Shown in pieces: positions 6,948-14,578 of a stretch of DNA of 39,908 nt. The stretch spans positions 1 to 39,908 of the forward strand of contig DDTM01000038.1 in assembly GCA_002344075.1 (NCBI GenBank), written 5' to 3'. Made by a program: the position numbers and the translations under genes. The notes beneath the pieces are model-generated. The model had not been told where the DNA came from. It worked only from the letters and a program-made list of their open reading frames with translations, and did not search any database. The DNA comes from Bacteroidetes bacterium UBA2364. GTDB taxonomy: Bacteria > Bacteroidota > Rhodothermia > Rhodothermales > UBA2364. Every line of letters begins with the position of its first letter. The first letter of the stretch is position 1.

Positions 6948-9446
6948 ATGATGAAGGCAAATCCATACTTCGTGTACAAATTTGGCGGAACTTCTGTCTC
7001 CGATGCCGAGCGAATCCGAGAAGTGGTTCGTTTGGTTGTGAAAACCCCTCATGAGGGCCGCAAGGTAGTAGTGGCTTCTGCACTGGGCAAACTCAAAGAC
7101 GATCCTAACCCCAAAGTCACCGATCAACTCTTGATGTGTATAGCCCTTGCCCAAGACCGCGATACTGGTTATAACACCGTTTTAGAACAACTACAAAGCA
7201 GACACGAAGCCATTTTGCAAACTTTGGTTTCTGACACCGCCGACCAAAACGCTATCCGCACCCACCTGGGCACCCTTTGGCATTATTTGGGCGAACTTTT
7301 GGACGGTGTTTACCTCCTCCGCGAATGTTCTTCCCGAACTTGGGCAGCGATTGTGGCGATGGGCGAGCGCCTCTCGGTACCCATTATTGCGGGCGCCTTT
7401 CGGGCAGCTGGCTACAAAGCCATTGCCATAGAAGCCACCCAGCTCATTCGAACAGGTCCGCAATTTTTAGAAGCAGAGGTGGATTTCAGGATGTCTGGTG
7501 AACTGATTCGAAAAAACCTGTGGTCATTGGGGGACGAGATCATCCCCATTGTCACTGGATTTATTGGTGCTACCGAAGATGGTGTCCTCACCACATTGGG
7601 ACGCTCTGGCTCAGACTATTCCGCCACCATTCTCGCATACGCCTTAGATGCAAAAGAGGTGGTGATATGGTCGGATGTGGATGGAGTACTTACAGCCGAC
7701 CCTCGCATTGTGCCAGATGCTTTTCCTTTGGCAAATCTCACCTATCAGGAAGCCAGTGAACTCGCCTATTTTGGTGCAAATGTGCTACATCCCCGTACCA
7801 TGTTGCCGCTCATAGAGAAAAGCATCCCCCTGCGGTCCAAAAACACCCTAAATCCGGATCATCCCGGAACCCTCATCTCCACCGACACCCAAGACACGCC
7901 CAGCAAGGTGAAGGGCGTTACTTCCATCCGTGACATGGCTTTGCTGATGGTAGAAGGCTCTGGATTGGCTGGCGTACCGGGGATTACAGCCCGTGGGTTT
8001 GTATCGCTGGCCGATGCTGGCATTAATGTGGTGATGGTTTCACAGGCTTCTTCCGAGCAAAGTGTCTGTTTTGCCGTGCGGCAGACGGATGCTAAAACCG
8101 CCCACCAACGGCTTTTGGATGCCTTTGCACGAGAGCTGGACCGAGGCGAAGTGGCCGAAGTGAGCCGGCGTGATGGGTGCGCCGTTGTTGCTATTGTAGG
8201 AGATAATATGCGCAACTCGCCCGGTATTGCGGGAAAAATGATGCAAGCCCTCGGAAAATGCGGGATCAACATTTTGTCTATTGCCCAAGGAGCTTCCGAA
8301 CGGAATATATCGGTTGCCGTCTTAGATCGCGACGCCGTACCTGCGGTTCAGGTCTTGCACGAAACGTTTGCGATGAACCGCCGCCGCGTCCACCTCTTCC
8401 AAATTGGTACTGGAGTTGTCGGGCAAACGATGCTACAACTCTTGAAAAAACAAGATGAATACCTACGTAATATGCTTAGGCTCAATTTCCGAATTGTGGG
8501 GGTGGCTAACTCGCGACAGATGTTTTTTGACCCCAAAGGCGTTACACACGATGCCGTGGACGAACGGTTAGACATGGGAGATCCTTCCAATTTAGACAAA
8601 ATTATCTCGCACTTTAAGGAAAACCGCCTCGAACATGCGGTCGTGATAGACATTACCGCCAGTGAAAAAGTGGCCCGCATGTATCCTAAATTCTTAGCTG
8701 CCGGAATTGCTGTCGTTACGCCCAATAAACGCGCCAATACCTTAGAGCAATCGTTCTACGATGAAATCTATCGCGTGTATAGCCAAAACCCGGTTCCCTA
8801 CTTCTATGAAACCACCGTGGGCGCAGGGTTACCCATTATTTCCACCCTTCGGGACTTGGTGGAAACGGGCGACCAAATCAACCGCATAGAGGGCGTACTT
8901 TCTGGGACATTGGCCTATATCTTTAACCGGATGTCTGAGGGTGTGACATTCTCCAAAGCACTTTTTGAAGCCCGCGATCTTGGTTATACGGAACCAGACC
9001 CTCGTGACGACCTCATGGGGGAGGATGTTGCACGAAAAATCGTGATCCTCGCACGGGAAGCAGGATTCCGGCTCAACCTCGAAGACGTAGTGCAAGAATC
9101 GCTTGTACCCAAAGCCTACCGCACCCTTTCGGTGGAGGAGTTTATGGAGAAAGTACCAGAATTGGATGCCGGATGGCAAGTCCGAATGGCCGAGTGGCAG
9201 GCACAAGGGCTGCGTCCGCAATATGTGGGTGTGATCAATGGCGATGGCTCTTGCTCTGTGGGGATTCAGGCGGTGGACGTGGATTCTCCGCTCCATTACT
9301 TGCGTGGAACCGATAATATTGTATCCTTCAATACCCAACGATATTTCAATACGCCGATGGTGGTGCGCGGCCCGGGTGCTGGTCCAGAACTTACCTCTTC
9401 TATCATACTGGCCGATACGATCAAAACCGCAGAAACCTTCCGATAG
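6948..9446 (+). CDS. thrA: Bifunctional aspartate kinase / homoserine dehydrogenase I
   Basis: This cytoplasmic fusion enzyme catalyses the first step (L-aspartate to aspartyl phosphate) and the third step (aspartate semialdehyde to homoserine) of the threonine/methionine branch. The kinase opens with YKFGGTSVSDAERI and contains GRSGSDYSA and the WSDVDGVLTADPR segment. Two ACT-type regulatory repeats follow in the middle (GVTSIRDMALLMVEGSG, and VAIVGDNMRNSPGIAGKMM). The dehydrogenase half has the nucleotide fold VHLFQIGTGVVGQTML, TPNKRAN, and the catalytic-region GVLSGTLAYIFNRM and TEPDPRDDLMGEDVARK motifs. From 6948 the protein is 832 aa, close to E. coli ThrA (820). The frame also has an ATG at 6813, adding 45 residues without family counterpart. 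An AAGG at 6934-6937 sits at ribosome-site distance from 6948. thrB and thrC are not adjacent. Copies of a structured repeat flank the gene. Confidence 0.95.
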   Translation: MMKANPYFVYKFGGTSVSDAERIREVVRLVVKTPHEGRKVVVASALGKLKDDPNPKVTDQLLMCIALAQDRDTGYNTVLEQLQSRHEAILQTLVSDTADQNAIRTHLGTLWHYLGELLDGVYLLRECSSRTWAAIVAMGERLSVPIIAGAFRAAGYKAIAIEATQLIRTGPQFLEAEVDFRMSGELIRKNLWSLGDEIIPIVTGFIGATEDGVLTTLGRSGSDYSATILAYALDAKEVVIWSDVDGVLTADPRIVPDAFPLANLTYQEASELAYFGANVLHPRTMLPLIEKSIPLRSKNTLNPDHPGTLISTDTQDTPSKVKGVTSIRDMALLMVEGSGLAGVPGITARGFVSLADAGINVVMVSQASSEQSVCFAVRQTDAKTAHQRLLDAFARELDRGEVAEVSRRDGCAVVAIVGDNMRNSPGIAGKMMQALGKCGINILSIAQGASERNISVAVLDRDAVPAVQVLHETFAMNRRRVHLFQIGTGVVGQTMLQLLKKQDEYLRNMLRLNFRIVGVANSRQMFFDPKGVTHDAVDERLDMGDPSNLDKIISHFKENRLEHAVVIDITASEKVARMYPKFLAAGIAVVTPNKRANTLEQSFYDEIYRVYSQNPVPYFYETTVGAGLPIISTLRDLVETGDQINRIEGVLSGTLAYIFNRMSEGVTFSKALFEARDLGYTEPDPRDDLMGEDVARKIVILAREAGFRLNLEDVVQESLVPKAYRTLSVEEFMEKVPELDAGWQVRMAEWQAQGLRPQYVGVINGDGSCSVGIQAVDVDSPLHYLRGTDNIVSFNTQRYFNTPMVVRGPGAGPELTSSIILADTIKTAETFR

Positions 9447-9489
9447 CTGAAAAAAATGCTTTGGTCTTGTTTTATTTGGGTACATTTAA

Positions 9490-9677
9490 AAAATGCCAAT
9501 AGATATACGATACACCTTAGGTTAGGCGAAATCTCTGCCTACTGTAGAGAAATCTATGACACATCAAATGCGCCTTATACGGAAAGTAGCAATACATGAA
9601 AAAAGCCTCATAGGGGCGACATCATACGAAAACCCATAGGGCCATGCGAGATAGGTGTTCACGTGGTACTTGGGGAA
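9490..9677 (+). repeat. Structured intergenic repeat, copy B
   Basis: This is the partner of copy A at 6391-6565, in direct orientation on the other side of thrA. The corresponding hairpin reads GCCTC-ATA-GGGGC, so the stem is kept while its bases differ from copy A, and the second hairpin reads CCC-ATA-GGG. About 50 bases (9551-9600) between the 5' block and the hairpins have no match in copy A. Confidence 0.7.
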
Positions 9678-9924
9678 GGAGGTATAAGGCCTGTATTTTT
9701 TGGATAACTCCAGTTGATACGTAAAAATCAGGTGGAAAAGAGTGTCGGTGCGCATCGTTTTGGGGCTATAAAGCCAATACACGCGATGCAAAAAACGAAG
9801 AAAATTAGTGTGGATAAATAAAATTGGTCAACTGCTTTGGGTTTTTATCAGGCAAAAAGTGGCGAATGGGCATTAAGAAGACATGAAAGGCGTCCACGAT
9901 TGTAACCCACTACATGGAAGAAGC

Positions 9925-9968
9925 ATTAGACCTTTCTTAATATCAGATTAGACTATTCTTAATACTGA
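9925..9968 (+). repeat. Tandem 22-bp direct repeat upstream of terC
   Basis: Two adjacent units share ATTAGAC, two variable bases, then TTCTTAATA, starting at 9925 and 9947, an exact 22-bp period. The second unit ends 57 bases before the terC start. The period of two helical turns suggests a regulator binding site. Confidence 0.5.
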
Positions 9969-10025
9969 AACATGACCCGTCTCCAGCCGTTTAGGTTTCG
10001 TTCTGAAAACTAAACAGATTTTAAA

Positions 10026-10961
10026 ATGGATCAAACTTGGCTATGGATTGGCTTCAACCTCTTCATTTTAATAATGTTAGCCTTAGACCTCGGGGTTTTT
10101 AATCGGGACAACCATGAGGTAAGTATTCGAGAAGCCCTCATATGGAGTGGAATTTGGGTTGCATTGGCAATGGTATTCAATTTTGGTGTTTATACCTTCA
10201 TGGGGGAAGAAAAGGGGATTGCGTTTCTAACTGGATACCTGATTGAGAAGTCGCTCAGTGTGGACAATATTTTTGTTTTTGTCCTCATTTTCTCGTATTT
10301 CAGCGTACCGCCCCGATATCAACACCGAATTTTATTTTGGGGGATACTGGGAGCATTAGTAATGCGTGCCATTTTTATCTTTGCAGGAGTTGCTCTTATT
10401 AAACAATTTCATTGGGTAATTTATGTCTTTGGGGCATTTCTTATCTTTACGGGACTCAAAATGATGTTCCAGAAAGAGAAACAACTTGAGCCAGACAAAA
10501 ACCCCTTGGTCAAAATTTTTAAGAAGTTCATGCCCGTTACATCACACCTGCATGGTCAAAGGTTTTTTGTCATCGAAAATGGGGTGCGTCATGCAACACC
10601 ACTTTTTATTGTATTGTTATTGATAGAAGTAACCGATCTAATTTTTGCGGTGGACTCCATACCCGCCATTCTCGCTATTACCGATGATGCCTTTATTGTT
10701 TATACCTCCAATGTGTTTGCCATTTTAGGGCTTCGCTCGCTGTATTTTGCATTGGCTGGTATCACACAATACTTCCATTATCTCAAGTATGGTCTGGCGG
10801 CGGTGCTAATGTTTGTAGGTACCAAAATGGTTATGGTGGATTATTACAAAGTTCCGACGGAAATTTCACTTGCAGTGATTGCTATTATCTTGGCTTTCTC
10901 GGTTTTGGCCTCTATCTTGTATCCACCAAAAGAAGTGGAACAAGTTGTAGAAACCCAATGA
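10026..10961 (+). CDS. TerC/Alx family integral membrane protein
   Basis: This is a multi-spanning inner-membrane protein of the TerC/Alx family, whose characterised members export manganese or act in metal and tellurite tolerance. It has about nine hydrophobic segments and the family's acidic membrane motifs: LDLGVFNRDNHEVS near residues 20-33, the EKSLSVDNIFVF motif in the third helix, and LIEVTDLIFAVDSIPAI in the second half. The length (311 aa) is normal. The stop overlaps the start of apt by ATGA (10958-10961), so translation is probably coupled. Upstream lies a tandem 22-bp repeat that could control it. Family membership is clear; manganese export is inferred from homologues. Confidence 0.9.
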   Translation: MDQTWLWIGFNLFILIMLALDLGVFNRDNHEVSIREALIWSGIWVALAMVFNFGVYTFMGEEKGIAFLTGYLIEKSLSVDNIFVFVLIFSYFSVPPRYQHRILFWGILGALVMRAIFIFAGVALIKQFHWVIYVFGAFLIFTGLKMMFQKEKQLEPDKNPLVKIFKKFMPVTSHLHGQRFFVIENGVRHATPLFIVLLLIEVTDLIFAVDSIPAILAITDDAFIVYTSNVFAILGLRSLYFALAGITQYFHYLKYGLAAVLMFVGTKMVMVDYYKVPTEISLAVIAIILAFSVLASILYPPKEVEQVVETQ

Positions 10962-11482
10962 CCTTTAGCGATCAACTGAGCCGAGTAATCCGTACAATCC
11001 CCGACTTCCCCAAGCCGGGGATCCAGTTCAAGGATATTACGCCTATTTTACAAGACCCTGCGCTTCTCCGTGCCACTGCCGATGCCCTTGCCGAGCCATA
11101 CCGGAATAGGGGAATCGAAAAAGTGGTAGGGATAGAGTCTCGGGGTTTTTTGTTTGCCCTAATGATTGCCGAGCGGCTGGAAGCTGGTTTTGTTCCTGTA
11201 CGAAAACCAGGAAAATTACCCGCAAAAACCATTCAAGCCTCTTATGCATTAGAATATGGATTTGACACCCTTGAAATGCACGAAGATGCCTTAAAAACCA
11301 ATGAAGTGGTATTGATACATGACGATGTTCTGGCAACGGGTGGTACCGCACAGGCCGTTGCCGGTTTGGTTACGCAACTTGGGGCCAATGTAGTTGGATA
11401 TTCCTTTCTGATTGAATTGGGATTTTTAAATGGTCGGGATCGTATCGGAGAAATCACCGTTGAAGCGTTGATCCGTTATTAA
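10958..11482 (+). CDS. apt: Adenine phosphoribosyltransferase
   Basis: This cytoplasmic purine-salvage enzyme converts adenine and PRPP to AMP and pyrophosphate. Family landmarks are the N-terminal IPDFPKPGIQFKDITPIL (about 14-31), GIESRGFLFA (58-67), the RKPGKLP loop (82-88), and the PRPP-binding motif VVLIHDDVLATGGT at 117-130. At 174 aa it has the usual length. It begins within the terC stop codon (ATGA overlap), an unexpected partner for a salvage enzyme. A small lipoprotein gene follows after 15 bases, so the three probably share a transcript. Confidence 0.96.
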   Translation: MTFSDQLSRVIRTIPDFPKPGIQFKDITPILQDPALLRATADALAEPYRNRGIEKVVGIESRGFLFALMIAERLEAGFVPVRKPGKLPAKTIQASYALEYGFDTLEMHEDALKTNEVVLIHDDVLATGGTAQAVAGLVTQLGANVVGYSFLIELGFLNGRDRIGEITVEALIRY

Positions 11483-11497
11483 ACCAAGCTAAAGACC

Positions 11498-12049
11498 ATG
11501 AATCGTTGGATGTATCGCCTCGGAGGGCTATTAAGCCTACTGTTTTTGTTGACGTCGAGTGGATGTGATCCAGTTGGACCTACCGATACTGTCACGTTAA
11601 CCGCCAATAAAGAGTTTTTCTTTACATTTGCAAGTGGTGACGGGCAGACGAAAACCCGCTCTCTGACGTCTGATAACAAAATTGACATCACGGACGTACT
11701 TACTGCCCAAAATTTTACCAAAGCTGCTCTTTCTTCTGGAACATTAGATTCGGCTGTTTTGGAAGTGATTTTCCCAACAGGCATACCCGTCTCATTTTTA
11801 AAAACGGTGACTCTCAGTTTCTCGGCGCCGGGTCTTTCGACGCTTGTGGTCGCGACCCAAACGAATTTTCCTTCCGGTGCAAATGATGACACCGTAACGT
11901 TAAGCATAGATGCGTTAAAAGATATTACCCCATTTTTGCGTGAAGATTCTTTTTCCGGAAACCTCAACCTTACGGCTAACTCGTTATTATTAAACCGTGA
12001 GTATGAGTTAAATGTGCGGCTTAAGTTGTTAGCAAGGGTCAATTTCTGA
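11498..12049 (+). CDS. Predicted lipoprotein of unknown function
   Basis: I do not recognise this gene. The 183-residue product starts with a charged N-terminus and a hydrophobic stretch, then a lipobox TSSGC, giving a lipidated Cys at about residue 23. Export and lipid anchoring are therefore likely. The mature part is rich in Ser, Thr and beta-prone segments, without Cys or obvious catalytic motifs, which suggests a beta-sandwich surface protein. It follows apt by 15 bases, and its stop is near a strong hairpin shared with the convergent ridA. A long minus-strand frame covers the same DNA, but the signal sequence and lipobox argue for the plus strand. Confidence 0.7.
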   Translation: MNRWMYRLGGLLSLLFLLTSSGCDPVGPTDTVTLTANKEFFFTFASGDGQTKTRSLTSDNKIDITDVLTAQNFTKAALSSGTLDSAVLEVIFPTGIPVSFLKTVTLSFSAPGLSTLVVATQTNFPSGANDDTVTLSIDALKDITPFLREDSFSGNLNLTANSLLLNREYELNVRLKLLARVNF

Positions 12050-12053
12050 TTCA

Positions 12054-12102
12054 AAAAAAACATTTATAAAGCGACTACCATTGGGATAATCGCTTTATAA
12101 AT
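12054..12102 (-). terminator. Strong terminator of ridA, convergent
   Basis: A perfect 13-bp inverted repeat (arms 12062-12074 and 12090-12102, 15-base loop) is followed on the minus strand by a G and then eight T. It should terminate ridA efficiently. On the plus strand the hairpin lacks a T-run, but may still end the apt-lipoprotein transcript. Confidence 0.8.
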
Positions 12103-12119
12103 ACAGTGTTTGTCCGTTG

Positions 12120-12506
12120 TTATACATGAGCAGCAATACAGGAAATCTCAACTTTTACCCCACGTGGGAGTTTAGAAACCTCTACCGTGACGCGGGCAGG
12201 CGGTGACTCGTTGAAGTAGCGCGAATAAACCTCGTTCATTTGCGCAAAATCGTCCATTGAGGCCAAAAATACCTCACACCGTGCCACGTCGCGATACGAC
12301 ATGCCAGAGGCCTTGAGTACTGCACCTATATTTTCCAAAACCTGTATGGTCTGGTTTTCGATGTCAGCATCCGTAAGAACGATATTGGTTTTGGGATCAA
12401 TCGGAATTTGACCAGAGCAATATAGGGTTTTTCCAACCTGTATGGCTTGGCTGTAAGGCCCAATGGCAGCAGGCGCGTGGGGTGTATTGATTACTTCTCG
12501 TTTCAT
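12120..12506 (-). CDS. ridA: RidA family reactive intermediate/imine deaminase
   Basis: This small cytoplasmic trimeric enzyme hydrolyses reactive enamine/imine intermediates from PLP enzymes such as threonine dehydratase. The family signatures are APAAIGPYSQAI (11-22), LYCSGQIPID (28-37), the PPARVTVEVSKLP stretch with the substrate-binding arginine at 105, and a glutamate at 120 in VKVEISCIA. The length (128 aa) is typical. It is a single minus-strand gene, divergent from the SDR gene and ending at a strong terminator. Its link to threonine and isoleucine metabolism is general; it is not in an operon with thrA. Confidence 0.95.
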   Translation of the reverse strand: MKREVINTPHAPAAIGPYSQAIQVGKTLYCSGQIPIDPKTNIVLTDADIENQTIQVLENIGAVLKASGMSYRDVARCEVFLASMDDFAQMNEVYSRYFNESPPARVTVEVSKLPRGVKVEISCIAAHV

Positions 12507-12587
12507 ATAGATTATAGCGTTAGGGGTTGTACATGAACCCTAACAGTACCAAAAACGGACTTCCAAAAAAGCCAATTATCAACGAAA

Positions 12588-13379
12588 ATGGATTTAGGAC
12601 TTCAAGGAAAAGTAGCTTTTGTATCCGGCGCAAGTACTGGTCTGGGATTTGCGGTTGCCCAAACCCTCTACAACGAAGGAGCAAAGGTTGCCATTTGTGG
12701 CCGAGACATGGAAAGAATTGAACAAGCAGCGGCCCAAATAGGGAATGGCGTTTTGCCGATATGTTGTGATGTGACCCAAGAACAGCAGGTCCAGACTACG
12801 ATGGCTCAAATCTCACATCATTTTGGCAAACTTAATATCTTGATAACGAACGCAGGAGGGCCGCCATCTGGCTTTATCGGTGATTTTTCGGCACAAGACT
12901 GGCAACATGCACTAGATCTGAACCTGATGAGTACCATAAATTTGTGTCGATATGCACTACCGGCACTTAAACAGGCTGCAAAACAGGAAGCCCATGCCCG
13001 GATTTTGATGATTACCTCCATCTCGGCAAAACAGCCCATCCCCAATCTTTACCTCTCGAATGTAGCACGTGCGGGTGTACAAGGGTTTGCAAAAAGCCTC
13101 TCTGAAGAAGTTGGGTCACTCGGCATTACGGTCAATACCCTCTTGCCCGGTTATACCAAAACGGAGCGACTAAGTGCGCTACGTCAGGCAACTGAACAGC
13201 AGACGGGGCAATCAGGTGAGGCTATTGAGGCCAGTTGGGCAGCAGCCAATGCACTCAAAAGGCTTGGGGAACCGGAAGAATTTGCAGCTGTGGCCACTTT
13301 TCTGGCTTCAAAACCTGCGGCCTATATCACAGGAATTGCGCTTCCTGTGGATGGTGGTCGCGCAAAAGGATTGATGTAA
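12588..13379 (+). CDS. Atypical short-chain dehydrogenase/reductase (FabG-like)
   Basis: This is a Rossmann-fold oxidoreductase of the SDR superfamily. The cofactor loop GASTGLG lies at 14-20, the acidic CDV at 60-62, and NAGG at 88-91. The catalytic region is unusual. Aligning AGVQGFAKSL with FabG puts Ser157 and Arg161 where the catalytic Tyr and Lys of YxxxK belong; a Tyr at 155 is displaced by two. The conserved Ser is probably S144. This fits a known BKR-like SDR subgroup with an imperfect tetrad, so normal ketoreductase chemistry should not be assumed. The C-terminus (AAYITGIALPVDGGR) is standard. The stop shares one base with the ATG of the following membrane protein (TAATG), so translation is probably coupled. 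Confidence 0.85.
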   Translation: MDLGLQGKVAFVSGASTGLGFAVAQTLYNEGAKVAICGRDMERIEQAAAQIGNGVLPICCDVTQEQQVQTTMAQISHHFGKLNILITNAGGPPSGFIGDFSAQDWQHALDLNLMSTINLCRYALPALKQAAKQEAHARILMITSISAKQPIPNLYLSNVARAGVQGFAKSLSEEVGSLGITVNTLLPGYTKTERLSALRQATEQQTGQSGEAIEASWAAANALKRLGEPEEFAAVATFLASKPAAYITGIALPVDGGRAKGLM

Positions 13380-13957
13380 TGAAGCAGCCCTCATTATCGG
13401 CCCCTTCTTTGGTAACTTGGACACGTTATACCTTCTATGGATGGTTTTTAGGGGTCATTCTGATTTTATTGTTCTCGTCGGTGTTCGATGGGGTAGGTGT
13501 AGAAGGGATGCAGTTCTACTTGGGCCTTGCTATGGGAGCAGGCATTGGTGTCATGCAATGGTGGCTCCTCAAAAAACATGGAGGCATCAGCCTAAAGTGG
13601 GTCTGGTTTCTGATCCTCGGTCTTACAATCCCTTTTATTGCCTTCGACTTGCTATTCCAAGCCATGCTCCCATATAAGTTGGCTGTTTGTCTTACACTGG
13701 GTGCTATTCTATCTGGAGGATTGCAAACATTTGTCCTTCTGGATTACAGTCCTAAAGCCAAATGGTGGGTAATTTACGCATGTAGCGGCTGGATGTTGGC
13801 CCTGGGAAGCATTTTAGCGCTGGACTACACCAAACTACTTTCCCCATATGCCAACAACTTACTCATTGCTTTTTTGAATCTCTTGCTGATACTTGCCGGA
13901 GGATTTATTTTGGGTGTGGTGACGGGAACCGGATTGCGCAAAATACTGCACGTCTGA
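13379..13957 (+). CDS. Hypothetical membrane protein, about six helices
   Basis: I do not recognise this 192-residue product. It has roughly six hydrophobic segments separated by short loops, some glycine-rich (GLAMGAGIGVMQWWLLKKHGG, GGFILGVVTGTGL), and no soluble domain. The start is the ATG at 13379, overlapping the upstream SDR stop by one base. The same frame is open further upstream, but that part lies inside the SDR gene and is Cys/Trp-rich shadow sequence. Coupling to the SDR suggests a shared function that cannot be specified. Confidence 0.7.
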   Translation: MKQPSLSAPSLVTWTRYTFYGWFLGVILILLFSSVFDGVGVEGMQFYLGLAMGAGIGVMQWWLLKKHGGISLKWVWFLILGLTIPFIAFDLLFQAMLPYKLAVCLTLGAILSGGLQTFVLLDYSPKAKWWVIYACSGWMLALGSILALDYTKLLSPYANNLLIAFLNLLLILAGGFILGVVTGTGLRKILHV

Positions 13958-14044
13958 ACTTCATATTTGCCTGATTTTTCGACAAATACAGGAGCAGATT
14001 AATGTATTATAAAAAGCTATACTAAACCTAAACAATCACTCCCT

Positions 14045-14470
14045 ATGAGCAATCGTACCTTAACCATTTTAAAACCAGACTGCGTTCGTAAAAACCTGAT
14101 TGGTGCTGTTACTAAACATGTAGAAGAGGCGGGATTCAAAATTCTGGCCATGAAGTTGGTTAAACTGACCAAAGCCGAAGCGGAAGGCTTCTATGGAGTA
14201 CATCGTGGCCGCCCGTTCTTTGAAGAACTGACTACTTTTATGTCCAGCGGACCTTGTGTGCCAATGATCCTTGAAAAAGAGAATGCCGTGGCCGCATTTC
14301 GTACATTGATCGGGGCGACCAACCCCGCCAATGCCGATGAAGGAACCATTCGACGCCTATATGCAGATTCGGTAGGTGAGAACATTATTCATGGTTCCGA
14401 CTCAGATGAAAACGCCTTAATCGAGGGCAATTACTTTTTTCCCGGCATGGAACTTGCTGGTAATTGGTAA
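14045..14470 (+). CDS. ndk: Nucleoside diphosphate kinase
   Basis: This cytoplasmic enzyme equilibrates nucleoside tri- and diphosphates through a phosphohistidine. The N-terminal TLTILKPDCVRKNLIG (5-20), the HRGRPFFEEL segment (53-62), and the active-site NIIHGSDS with catalytic His116 are all present. The length (141 aa) is standard. It is a single gene followed by an intrinsic terminator at 14521-14555, so it is probably expressed alone. No Shine-Dalgarno sequence is evident before the ATG. Confidence 0.97.
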   Translation: MSNRTLTILKPDCVRKNLIGAVTKHVEEAGFKILAMKLVKLTKAEAEGFYGVHRGRPFFEELTTFMSSGPCVPMILEKENAVAAFRTLIGATNPANADEGTIRRLYADSVGENIIHGSDSDENALIEGNYFFPGMELAGNW

Positions 14471-14520
14471 GAAAAGCCTTCCGGCTCTAATATTATGCCA
14501 ATAAAAATCGTTGATATTGA

Positions 14521-14555
14521 CCGGAGTCGTTTCTTGTTCCTACGATTCCGGTTTT
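14521..14555 (+). terminator. Intrinsic terminator of ndk
   Basis: A 10-bp stem with one G-T pair (arms 14521-14530 and 14542-14551, 11-base loop) is followed by T-rich sequence (four T after the closing G, then CCTT). Confidence 0.8.
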
Positions 14556-14578
14556 TCCTTTCTTAAACCACTTCACTA

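Larger units (their letters stand above)
9447..10025. other. Long intergenic stretch between thrA and terC
   Basis: No gene is supported. It contains copy B of the structured repeat (9490-9677) and a tandem 22-bp direct repeat (9925-9968), both listed separately. Between them (about 9680-9920) I see no feature. I looked for a yybP-ykoY manganese riboswitch ahead of terC and did not find its conserved core. Confidence 0.5.

Noticed and set aside
8829..9485. A 218-codon minus-strand frame inside thrA
   Set aside because: It lies entirely over the homoserine dehydrogenase half and its translation shows no recognisable motif.
9564..9791. A 75-codon minus-strand frame in the thrA-terC gap
   Set aside because: It overlaps the structured repeat copy B, and the product has no domain-like features.
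9830..10025. A manganese (yybP-ykoY) riboswitch ahead of terC
   Set aside because: The conserved core of that riboswitch was not found; only the tandem 22-bp repeat is present.
11479..12063. A 194-codon minus-strand frame covering the small lipoprotein gene
   Set aside because: The plus-strand frame has a signal peptide with lipobox and operon spacing to apt; the minus-strand product has no coherent features.
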